The notes below the pieces were generated by a model that did not search any database, was not told the DNA's origin, and worked only from the letters and a program-made list of their open reading frames with translations. Position numbers and translations under genes: made by a program. From the NCBI GenBank assembly GCA_031260845.1, contig JAISKR010000194.1, positions 1 to 6,556 on the forward strand: a DNA stretch of 6,556 nucleotides, in the 5' to 3' direction. Below are positions 1 to 6,145 of this stretch, one piece after another (positions within the stretch are counted from its first letter, which is position 1; each line of letters opens with the position of its first letter). The stretch is from Bacteroidales bacterium. GTDB taxonomy: Bacteria > Bacteroidota > Bacteroidia > Bacteroidales > UBA4181.

Positions 1-348
1 ATATCCGTCGGGCATGATATAGTGGGCATGACACACATCCGGTAGATTTTGTGTATCAATAAAACGCTGCGGACGAATGGTATTCATCAGCAAGTACGAC
101 CATCGTTTCCATGGAAAACGAATGTAGTGGACAGGCTTTATCAGGAAATTCCAGTCCTTCCATGGTTTGAGATGCGCAAAAACCCTGTATTTTTTCAGAA
201 ATGAAAAGGGTGGAAAGATGAAAACAGCCGGATATATGAATGATATATCACATTGCGCGGCAAGTTTTTCTGCAATTGTCAAGATAATCCTGTTGCTTTT
301 TTGATTTGGGACAGGGATATTATTGGCAATAAACAGCACTTTCAGCAT
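1..348 (-). CDS. Glycosyltransferase family 4 protein, N-terminal part (cut by window edge)
   Basis: An open frame of 116 codons runs from the ATG at 346-348 to the first base of the window with no stop, so only the N-terminal part is present. The protein opens MLKVLFIANNIPVPNQKSNR, a beta strand followed by a loop as in the first Rossmann half of GT-B enzymes. It ends in PDVCHAHYIMPDGY (residues 103-116), which matches the 'PDxxHAH...PDG' acceptor-side motif of GT4 glycosyltransferases. The middle (residues 40-90) is rich in aromatic and basic residues (IFPPFSFLKKYR, KPWKDW, RFPWKRW), usual for the membrane-facing part of these enzymes. Family members transfer a sugar from a nucleotide-sugar donor during synthesis of surface glycans; donor and acceptor cannot be told here. 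The start lies 18 bases after the stop of the uxaE-type gene, so the two are probably co-transcribed. By eye it is more AT-rich than its neighbours. Confidence 0.82.
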   Translation of the reverse strand, partial: MLKVLFIANNIPVPNQKSNRIILTIAEKLAAQCDISFIYPAVFIFPPFSFLKKYRVFAHLKPWKDWNFLIKPVHYIRFPWKRWSYLLMNTIRPQRFIDTQNLPDVCHAHYIMPDGY

Positions 349-366
349 CTTATATGGTTTTATACC

Positions 367-1629
367 CTATTCCCCTGCATCTCCAAACAATCGTTTGATA
401 TGCCGTTCAAAGATATTCTCAATGACTTGCTGTCCCACGATTTCTTTGTGTTTTTCCAATGCCTCGGTGTAGAGGGCGCCGTATTCCGCAGCCACCTTGT
501 AGCCTACGTGTATCAACTGCCTGAAATTTGGGTTGTATTCGGTATGTCCGGGGATATGACGCAGTGTATCGGCGAGTTTTTCACCTGTCCAGCGTTCTAC
601 CTCCTTGGGGGTGGGCAGTTTCGCTTTGTTTATGTCAATCACGGTGGCGTAGGGACCGCACAATTCGTCGAAACGACCAAGCGCACCGGCGTAGATAGCC
701 TTGGCGAGGTCAATAGCCTCCTCGTCATTGCTCATCGCCAAGCCGATGATTTCTTCCAGCCATGTAGTACCGGCGGTTTTCACATGGATACCCTTGTCGT
801 ATTTTCTGATTAGTTCGCCCATCACAGGGTAAATCGAAAATTTGTCGCTTCCTGAGTGGATGCTGAGTTTGAGGTTGGCAGGCAATCCAAATTCCTTGAC
901 GGCAAAGTCAATGACCAGCAAATCTTCCTCAAATTCTTTGGCAAACTGCGCTACATCGCCCACATAATCCACGCCTTTGTTGAATCGTCCTGTAAACTTG
1001 GGGGCGATGGTTTGGGCAGGAATTTTTTCGCTTGCAATGGCGCTCAAAATGAAGAACATTTCTACCGGCGACTGAGCCTCGTTCACCTCGTCCATTGACA
1101 CTTCGGCAACGAAATTGCCTGCACCTTTCGCCTTTTCGATATGGCGGTAAATTTTCCCTGCTTCCTGCACGGCATACAGAAAATTTTCCGCAATTTTCCG
1201 TAACAAAGTTTCCGGCACATCAAACGGCGCCGCAATGCCCGGTATCTGCAATTTTCCGGTATATTTCCGGTTTTTCTCTACAAAGGCGTTGATGGCTGTC
1301 GGTTCTGCCTGTTTTCCGATATAATCGGCAACATCTAAGGTGAAAAAGTCTGAACAATCGATGAACTTGTCCACGTTACTGAGGTTGATATGGTCGGCAT
1401 CCACGAAATACGCTCCTTTGTAAGCCAGCGCCTTTACGGCTTGGTCAGCCTCTTTGCGTGTATCTGCCGGCGTAGAGTGCACTATCGTGTGTTCGCGGTT
1501 GGATTTGTTCCACACCGGCACTATTTCCACACCATATACCTTGCTCGCATGAAGCAAAGCCTGTAACTGCGCTTCTCCCTGATGAGCGAACCGGTCGCCC
1601 GTTCCAAATGAATATTTTCCTATTTGCAT
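367..1629 (-). CDS. uxaE: Tagaturonate epimerase family protein (UxaE type)
   Basis: This 420-residue protein resembles UxaE, described from Thermotoga maritima, a metal-dependent epimerase that interconverts tagaturonate and fructuronate in hexuronate breakdown. Blocks shared with that family appear in order: SFGTGDRFAHQGEAQ (7-21), VDADH (76-80), FTLDVADYI (96-104), EVSMDEVNEAQSP (176-188), KGVDYVGDVAQF (218-229), LSIHSGSDKFSIYP (255-268), HVKTAGTTWLE (282-292), RQLIHVGY (370-377) and HIKRLFG (410-416). Asp79, His80, Glu176 or Glu181, His258 and His282 are the likely catalytic and metal-binding residues; this assignment is inferred from conservation. The ATG at 1627-1629 is chosen because the first conserved block begins at residue 7, so no shorter start is possible. 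T. maritima UxaE, as I recall it, has a longer stretch before this block. No other hexuronate gene is visible in the window, so family membership is firm but the exact substrate is not. Confidence 0.85.
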   Translation of the reverse strand: MQIGKYSFGTGDRFAHQGEAQLQALLHASKVYGVEIVPVWNKSNREHTIVHSTPADTRKEADQAVKALAYKGAYFVDADHINLSNVDKFIDCSDFFTLDVADYIGKQAEPTAINAFVEKNRKYTGKLQIPGIAAPFDVPETLLRKIAENFLYAVQEAGKIYRHIEKAKGAGNFVAEVSMDEVNEAQSPVEMFFILSAIASEKIPAQTIAPKFTGRFNKGVDYVGDVAQFAKEFEEDLLVIDFAVKEFGLPANLKLSIHSGSDKFSIYPVMGELIRKYDKGIHVKTAGTTWLEEIIGLAMSNDEEAIDLAKAIYAGALGRFDELCGPYATVIDINKAKLPTPKEVERWTGEKLADTLRHIPGHTEYNPNFRQLIHVGYKVAAEYGALYTEALEKHKEIVGQQVIENIFERHIKRLFGDAGE

Positions 1630-1708
1630 GATGAATGATATTTTATAAAATTGATAAACAACGTAATAGCATAAACGACAGCAAGAAAAAACCTGCCTTT
1701 ATGCGCAA

Positions 1709-1716
1709 CGAAAGTA
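1709..1716 (-). promoter_or_regulatory. Putative Bacteroidetes-type promoter element for the uxaE-glycosyltransferase unit
   Basis: On the minus strand the bases read TACTTTCG, one mismatch from the Bacteroidetes -7 consensus TAnnTTTG. A weak TTTC, a possible -33 partner, lies about 20 bases upstream (1737-1740). Transcription from here would give a leader of roughly 75 bases before the ATG at 1629. The surrounding 149-base gap is AT-rich and has no open frame of interest. The promoter reading is inferred from the motif and position only. Confidence 0.45.
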
Positions 1717-1746
1717 GGTGAAAATTTTTAATTGTGAAAATATTTT

Positions 1747-1763
1747 TTGCGATTTTTTCGCAA
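1747..1763 (-). other. Short hairpin after the ZIP gene, possible weak terminator or 3' end element
   Basis: The transcript would fold TTGCGA-AAAAA-TCGCAA, a perfect 6-bp stem with a 5-base loop, starting 15 bases after the ZIP stop codon. It is followed by an A-rich rather than a U-rich tract, so it does not look like a standard intrinsic terminator. It does lie in the expected place, between the ZIP stop and the next promoter. Confidence 0.3.
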
Positions 1764-1778
1764 GCGGTTGAAAATCTT

Positions 1779-2570
1779 CTAACCCAATGCTACATCCAAC
1801 ACCATCATGACTAAAAAGCCGGTCATCACAGCCAGTGTGCCGACGTTGGAATGTTCGCCCAGATGCGCTTCGGGAATAAGTTCTTCGACCACCACGTAGA
1901 GCATGGCGCCAGCGGCAAAAGCCAGTAGCCAAGGCATAAACGGTGCAATAAAAGCGGCAATGAGCACCATCAACAGTCCGAAAACAGGTTCTACCACGCC
2001 CGACAGGCAACCGAGTAGAAAAGATTTCTTGGCAGAGATGCCTTCCTGCCGAAGAGGTAAGGCAACGGCGGCGCCTTCGGGAAAATTCTGTATCCCTATA
2101 CCCAATGCCAGCGCCATGGCTGCTGAATAGGCGGCTACATCGCCTGAATGATTGGCTGCAAGCGCGAATGACAAACCTACTGCCATCCCTTCGGGGATAT
2201 TGTGCAGGGTGACAGCCGACACCAACAGGGTGGTACGCTTCATAGACGACGACAAGCCTTCGCGGGTATTGGACGAGGGATGCAAGTGTGGTATCAGTTT
2301 GTCGAGAATGAGCAGGAACAAAACCCCAAGCACGAAACCGCCTGCGGCAGGCAACCACCCGATTTGTCCCTTTGCTTCGGCTTCTGCAATGGACGGCACC
2401 AACAATCCGAAGACGGCTGCGGCAATCATAATGCCGGCGGCAAAACCGAGAAAGATGGTTTGGAAAAATCTGTCGGTTTGTTTGCGAAAGAAAAAAACCA
2501 TCGCCGAACCGAGGCAAGTCATCAAAAAGATGAAACCTGTGCCGCCTGCTACCCACAAAAAACTATTCAT
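1779..2570 (-). CDS. ZIP family divalent metal transporter (GufA/ZupT-like)
   Basis: This inner-membrane protein of 263 residues has about eight hydrophobic segments and the hallmark ZIP motifs. HNIPEG (123-128) marks TM4 and QNFPEG (161-166) marks TM5; they supply the paired metal ligands His123, Asn124, Glu127, Gln161, Asn162 and Glu165. GVVEPVFG (191-198, Glu194) is in TM6 and YVVVEELIPEAH (225-236) in the following helix. A cytosolic loop with HLHPSS (95-100) sits between TM3 and TM4. The family takes up zinc and sometimes iron or manganese. I chose ATG 2568-2570 because it opens directly into TM1 (MNSFLWVAGG). A TTG at 2597 would add nine residues and overlap the iorB stop. The ATG start leaves a 23-base gap after iorB with no promoter seen, so the gene is probably the third member of the iorAB operon. 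Metal preference cannot be read from the sequence. Confidence 0.93.
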   Translation of the reverse strand: MNSFLWVAGGTGFIFLMTCLGSAMVFFFRKQTDRFFQTIFLGFAAGIMIAAAVFGLLVPSIAEAEAKGQIGWLPAAGGFVLGVLFLLILDKLIPHLHPSSNTREGLSSSMKRTTLLVSAVTLHNIPEGMAVGLSFALAANHSGDVAAYSAAMALALGIGIQNFPEGAAVALPLRQEGISAKKSFLLGCLSGVVEPVFGLLMVLIAAFIAPFMPWLLAFAAGAMLYVVVEELIPEAHLGEHSNVGTLAVMTGFLVMMVLDVALG

Positions 2571-2593
2571 TATGCCGTCAATTACTCGTTCAT

Positions 2594-3181
2594 TCAAGCC
2601 TTGGTCTGTTGTTGAGCGATTTCAAATCCTGTTTTCAGGGCATGAATGTTCAAATCGACTATCTCTTCTCCCTTTCGCCCGAAAATACCGCGAACGGCTG
2701 CTTCCAACTGCTCGTAAGGTATGTCAAGGAAAGGAATGGCAGCGCCCAGCATCACTATGTTCGACGCTTTTACATTGCCACATTCGGTAGCCAACGCATC
2801 GGCATCGACCAATACCCGCCTGTCCAATGCCTGCAATTGTTCAGTCAAGGCGGCAGAGTCGGGATAGTTGCCGATATTGATGAAAGGATGCGTATTGGTC
2901 ACCACCCAGCCGGTGGGGTTGAGATACGGCAGGTAGCGCAGGGCTTCCATCGGTTCCACCGAAAGGATGACGTCGCCTTTGCCCAACGGGATGAGGTCGG
3001 AAGCAACAGGCGAGTCCGACAAGCGAAGATGGGAATACACCGCTCCTCCGCGCTGGCTCATGCCATGAACTTCTGCCTGCTTGATATAGAGATTGTTGTT
3101 GACTGCCGCCAGCCCTATGACGGTGGCAATGGACAATATGCCCTGTCCACCGACCCCTGCTAATATAATGTCTGTTTTCAT
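2594..3181 (-). CDS. iorB: Indolepyruvate ferredoxin oxidoreductase, beta subunit
   Basis: This 195-residue protein belongs to the pyruvate/ketoisovalerate oxidoreductase gamma-domain family. It opens with the GVGGQGI loop (9-15), followed by the family motif EVHGMSQRGGAVYSHLR (37-53). Later landmarks are VEPMEALRYLPYL (75-87), VDADALA (125-131) and NIVMLGAA (141-148). With IorA it forms the enzyme that oxidatively decarboxylates aryl pyruvates (indolepyruvate, phenylpyruvate, hydroxyphenylpyruvate) to aryl-acetyl-CoA, reducing ferredoxin. In anaerobic Bacteroides-like bacteria the reverse reaction can make aromatic amino acids from arylacetates. The length is normal for IorB. There is one cysteine (Cys134) and no iron-sulphur motif. 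The start ATG lies 22 bases after the iorA stop; the TGA stop is followed after 23 bases by the ZIP gene. Co-transcription with iorA is very likely. Confidence 0.95.
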   Translation of the reverse strand: MKTDIILAGVGGQGILSIATVIGLAAVNNNLYIKQAEVHGMSQRGGAVYSHLRLSDSPVASDLIPLGKGDVILSVEPMEALRYLPYLNPTGWVVTNTHPFINIGNYPDSAALTEQLQALDRRVLVDADALATECGNVKASNIVMLGAAIPFLDIPYEQLEAAVRGIFGRKGEEIVDLNIHALKTGFEIAQQQTKA

Positions 3182-3203
3182 TAAAAATGCTTTTTTACGG
3201 TTA

Positions 3204-4796
3204 TTATTTGGTTCTTACGCGCCGTGCGGCGGTTTGCACACATTCGCGGCGGAACACGATGACGCACGTGCCCTCGTATTGCATTGCTTCCCTGAGCACT
3301 GCCACATTCTCGTCGTGGTACTTTTTCAACGGCGTCAATACTTTCAGCCGTTCAGCCGGCAACCCCAATCCGAGGCAAATGTTTTCGATGGCGCCGTAAG
3401 CGGAAGACGCCTGTCCTCCCGTCATGCCTGTGGTGAGATTGTCGGAAATAATGATGGTGATGGGTGTATTTTCGATGATAACATCCAATAAACCGGTCAT
3501 TCCCGAATGGGCAAACGTGGAATCACCTATCACTGCTGTCGCGTGCAACAGTCCGGCATCGTAAGCGCCTTTTGCCATGGTGATGGAAGCGCCCATATCG
3601 ACGCATGAGTTGATGGACAGATGAGGCGGCAAGGCAGCCAGCGTGTAACATCCAATGTCGGAAAACACACAAACGGGCGCATATTCTTTCACCGCGTCGT
3701 TCAGGGCGAGGAACACATCAGTATGTCCGCAGCCCTTGCAAAAAGCAGGCGGACGGTTGGTGACCAATTCAGGCGCCGTTCTGATGGCTGTCTGCTGCAA
3801 GCCGAGCGCCACAGCCACCAAGTCGGGCGTCAGTTCTCCGTCGCGGGGAACGGTGCCGTCCAAGCGACCGCTGACCGTGAAGCCTTCGGGTGGAATCAAA
3901 CCTTTCAGTTGGCTTTCCACCACAGGATAACCTTCTTCCAACACCAATATCTTCCGGCATTTTTCGGTGAGCCGTGCTATCATCGCTGCGGGAACGGGGT
4001 ATTGTGACAGTTTCACCACCGGATAAGGACATTTACCCGAAAAATTTTCCATCAGATAATTGTAGGCAATTCCGCAGGCGATAATGCCCAAGGAATTGTC
4101 TTGCCCTTCGTTGAAAAGGTTAAAACCGGCAGATTCGGCTTCCTGTGTGAGTTCCGCTTGCTGGCTGATTAGTTTTTTGTAACGAATACGTGCAAGCGCC
4201 GGCAACAGGACAAATTGTCGCGGGTCGGCGGGCAGGTGCAACTCGTTTTGCGCTCTTTTTTCGCGCAAAGCGACGCCTGTGCGTGAGTGAGCCATGCGGG
4301 TGGTGATGCGCATCATCACCGGCAGCCCTGTTTTTTCGGACAACTCGAAGCCATAGAATACCATGTCGTAAGCCTCCTGCTGGCTCGACGGTTCCAGCAC
4401 GGTAATCAGGGCAAACTGTCCGTAAAAGCGCGAATCCTGTTCGTTTTGCGAGGAATGCATCGATGGGTCGTCGGCAACTACCACTATCAGCCCGCCGTTC
4501 ACGCCGGTGATGGCTGAATTGATGAAAGCGTCCGCCGCTACATTCATTCCCACGTGCTTCATGCACACCATAGTGCGTTTACCGCAATACGACATTCCCA
4601 AAGCCGCCTCCATCGCCGTTTTTTCATTGGCTGACCATCGGCAATGAATATGCTTTTCCGCGGCTTCCTCCGATGCCTGTACGTACTCCATTATTTCGGT
4701 GGACGGCGTGCCCGGATAACCGTAAATGCCCGACAAACCGGCGTCAATAGCCGCCTGAGCAATCACTTCATCGCCCAACAACAATCTTTTTTGCAT
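3204..4796 (-). CDS. iorA: Indolepyruvate ferredoxin oxidoreductase, alpha subunit (form without ferredoxin domain)
   Basis: This 530-residue thiamine-diphosphate enzyme subunit has the pyrimidine-binding domain first: YPGTPSTE (27-34), the activating glutamate in NEKTAMEAA (Glu58), KHVGMN (80-85) and DDPSMHSSQNEQDSR (109-123). A middle transketolase C-like domain follows (about 230-330). The diphosphate domain carries CKGCGH (353-358), SDIGCYTL (379-386), the Mg/ThDP motif GDSTFAHSG (424-432) and DNLTTGMTGGQ (452-462). It works with IorB in ferredoxin-linked oxidation of aryl pyruvates or the reverse. The protein stops at RRECVQTAARRVRTK, where many IorA proteins continue into a 2[4Fe-4S] ferredoxin domain and reach about 600 residues or more. 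Only 22 bases separate the stop from iorB, so this is not a simple frameshift hiding the domain. I think Bacteroides IorA is similarly short, but cannot confirm it here. Start: ATG 4794-4796 with an A-rich leader. Confidence 0.95.
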   Translation of the reverse strand: MQKRLLLGDEVIAQAAIDAGLSGIYGYPGTPSTEIMEYVQASEEAAEKHIHCRWSANEKTAMEAALGMSYCGKRTMVCMKHVGMNVAADAFINSAITGVNGGLIVVVADDPSMHSSQNEQDSRFYGQFALITVLEPSSQQEAYDMVFYGFELSEKTGLPVMMRITTRMAHSRTGVALREKRAQNELHLPADPRQFVLLPALARIRYKKLISQQAELTQEAESAGFNLFNEGQDNSLGIIACGIAYNYLMENFSGKCPYPVVKLSQYPVPAAMIARLTEKCRKILVLEEGYPVVESQLKGLIPPEGFTVSGRLDGTVPRDGELTPDLVAVALGLQQTAIRTAPELVTNRPPAFCKGCGHTDVFLALNDAVKEYAPVCVFSDIGCYTLAALPPHLSINSCVDMGASITMAKGAYDAGLLHATAVIGDSTFAHSGMTGLLDVIIENTPITIIISDNLTTGMTGGQASSAYGAIENICLGLGLPAERLKVLTPLKKYHDENVAVLREAMQYEGTCVIVFRRECVQTAARRVRTK

Positions 4797-4813
4797 ATCT
4801 CTATTTTTGCCCG

Positions 4814-4821
4814 CAAAAGTA
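4814..4821 (-). promoter_or_regulatory. Bacteroidetes-type promoter element for the iorAB-ZIP operon
   Basis: The minus strand reads TACTTTTG, a perfect match to the -7 consensus TAnnTTTG of the Bacteroidetes primary sigma factor. It lies 17 bases from the iorA ATG, giving a leader of only about 10-15 bases (GCAAAAATAGAGAT region). No clear TTTG -33 element is seen; the upstream stretch is T- and A-rich. The position between the galK stop and the iorA start supports a separate transcription unit. Confidence 0.6.
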
Positions 4822-4898
4822 GGTGTTTTTTTTGAGAAAAATAGTAAAACATTCGTTCCACCGTTTTTTTATTCTACCTTTTATCCTTTTTTCCGCGC

Positions 4899-6056
4899 TT
4901 ACAACTTTCTTGCGCCGTCCTTGATTACTACGTCATACACTTTGGCTTTTATTCCAAACTGTTTTTCGTAGGCGTCGGTGGCTTTTTTGATAAAGCCGTC
5001 GTACAGGCTGTCTTTCACCAAGTTGATGGTGCAGCCGCCAAAACCGCCGCCCATCACGCGCGAACCTGCCACGCCACATTCCTTGGCTGTTTCGTTAAGG
5101 AAGTCCAGTTCGGAACAACTGACGGTATATTTCAGGCTCAATCCGGTGTGCGTTTCGTACATTTTTCTGCCGGCTGCTTCATAATCGCCCTTTTTCAAGA
5201 GTTCGCAAGTATCCAGCAAGCGCTGAATCTCTTCGATGACAAATTCCGAGCGGATATAATCCACAGCGCTCACCTTGCCCGATACCTCTTTCAGCCAATC
5301 GAGGTTGGCGTCGCGAAGCAGTTTCACTTCGGGATGCTTTTCGGCAATGGCTGCAACGACACGTTCGCACGATTCGCGGCGTTCATTGTACTCGTCGCCC
5401 AACTTGTGCGTGACACAGGTGTTGATAAGTACCAATTTGTAGCCTTTCGGGTCGAAGGGGAAATATTCGTATTCCAACGAGCGGCAATCCAAGCGAATGA
5501 GCGAGCCTTCCTTGCCGAAGCAGGATGCAAACTGGTCCATGATGCCGCATTTTACGCCTACGTAATTATGTTCGGTTGCCTGTCCTATCAACGCCAACTC
5601 GAAACGGTCGAAGCCAAGCGCAAACTGGTCGTTCAGCGCAAAACCCACGCAACTTTCCAATGCCGCCGACGATGACATTCCTGCGCCAAACGGCACATCG
5701 CCGGAAATGATAATGTCGAATCCGGGCACTTTCTTGCCTTTTTTCGCCATTTCGCGCACAACGCCGAAGATATACTGTGCCCAGCGTTCCTTGGGCTTGT
5801 CGGCTTCTTCCAATCCAAACTCGCTTTTCAGCGATACTTTGTCGGGATTTTCATCGGGTGCGTAGCCGCGTACTTTGTCGGCGCCATTCGGCTTGATAAC
5901 GCAGTAAATGGCTTTGTCAATAGCGCCCGGCAGCACGAAACCGCCGTTATAGTCCGTATGCTCGCCTATCAGGTTGATGCGCCCGGGCGAAGTATATACA
6001 GCGCCTTCCGCACCGTATAATTCCTTGAATTTTGCTTGTATCTTACTTGTATCCAT
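4899..6056 (-). CDS. galK: Galactokinase
   Basis: This cytosolic GHMP-family kinase phosphorylates alpha-D-galactose at C1 with ATP, the entry step of the Leloir pathway. Its 385 residues are the usual length for the family. The galactokinase signature GRINLIGEHTDYNGG spans residues 25-39 and includes the catalytic Arg26 and the sugar-binding Glu32, His33 and Asp35. The phosphate-binding loop DVPFGAGMSSSAALE is at 120-134. CGIMDQFAS (170-178) holds the catalytic base Asp174. The third GHMP motif GGGFGGC is at 336-342, followed by the family end VYDVVIKDGARKL. All key residues are present, so the enzyme should be active. The ATG at 6054-6056 fits the family N-terminus and has an A-rich leader (CAAAATAGAT). 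It follows the sugar permease gene after 89 bases that hold a hairpin. This permease-galK order is, as I recall, also found in Bacteroides. galT and galE are not in the window. Confidence 0.97.
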   Translation of the reverse strand: MDTSKIQAKFKELYGAEGAVYTSPGRINLIGEHTDYNGGFVLPGAIDKAIYCVIKPNGADKVRGYAPDENPDKVSLKSEFGLEEADKPKERWAQYIFGVVREMAKKGKKVPGFDIIISGDVPFGAGMSSSAALESCVGFALNDQFALGFDRFELALIGQATEHNYVGVKCGIMDQFASCFGKEGSLIRLDCRSLEYEYFPFDPKGYKLVLINTCVTHKLGDEYNERRESCERVVAAIAEKHPEVKLLRDANLDWLKEVSGKVSAVDYIRSEFVIEEIQRLLDTCELLKKGDYEAAGRKMYETHTGLSLKYTVSCSELDFLNETAKECGVAGSRVMGGGFGGCTINLVKDSLYDGFIKKATDAYEKQFGIKAKVYDVVIKDGARKL

Positions 6057-6083
6057 ATCTATTTTGATTTTTGAATGAGATGA

Positions 6084-6123
6084 AAAAGTTGCAGGCGATT
6101 CAATTATCCAACCTGCAACTTTT
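6084..6123 (-). terminator. Intercistronic stem-loop between sugar permease and galK (intrinsic terminator-like)
   Basis: AAAAGTTGCAGG and CCTGCAACTTTT form a perfect 12-bp inverted repeat around a 16-base loop. In the minus-strand transcript the GC-containing core GTTGCAGG/CCTGCAAC is followed at once by TTTTTC, the layout of a Rho-independent terminator. It begins 22 bases after the permease stop codon and leaves 27 bases before the galK ATG. It may end most permease transcripts and let some read through into galK, or protect the upstream mRNA 3' end. Because the arms are A/T-flanked on both sides, it would also look like a terminator on the plus strand. Function is inferred from structure. 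Confidence 0.65.
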
Positions 6124-6145
6124 CAATTTAGATTCTCAAATGGTA

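Noticed and set aside
253..813. A 186-codon plus-strand open frame
   Set aside because: It is antisense to the end of the uxaE-type gene and the start of the glycosyltransferase, both clear by homology. No promoter or family motif supports it.
1640..1651. Perfect 12-bp palindrome ATTTTATAAAAT just upstream of the uxaE-type start
   Set aside because: It contains only A and T, in a very AT-rich gap where such palindromes arise by chance. Calling an operator would need conservation.
1699..2556. A 285-codon minus-strand open frame overlapping the ZIP gene
   Set aside because: It is longer than the ZIP gene but lies in another frame of the same strand. Its translation is rich in Arg, Ser, Cys and His with no domain pattern, while the ZIP frame has full family motifs.
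2571..2597. TTG at 2595-2597 as the ZIP start
   Set aside because: It would add a non-conserved nine-residue polar stretch before TM1. The ATG at 2568-2570 opens directly into the first membrane segment.
2152..2790. A 212-codon plus-strand open frame
   Set aside because: It runs antisense across the ZIP and iorB genes, crosses their boundary, and encodes a low-complexity Lys/Pro/Ala-rich shadow with no recognisable motif.
2609..3163. A 184-codon plus-strand open frame antisense to iorB
   Set aside because: It mirrors iorB almost end to end and has no independent support.
6137..6145. TACCATTTG on the minus strand after the permease stop as a galK promoter
   Set aside because: It has a three-base spacer rather than the two of TAnnTTTG and would place the terminator-like hairpin in its own leader. 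Too weak to call.
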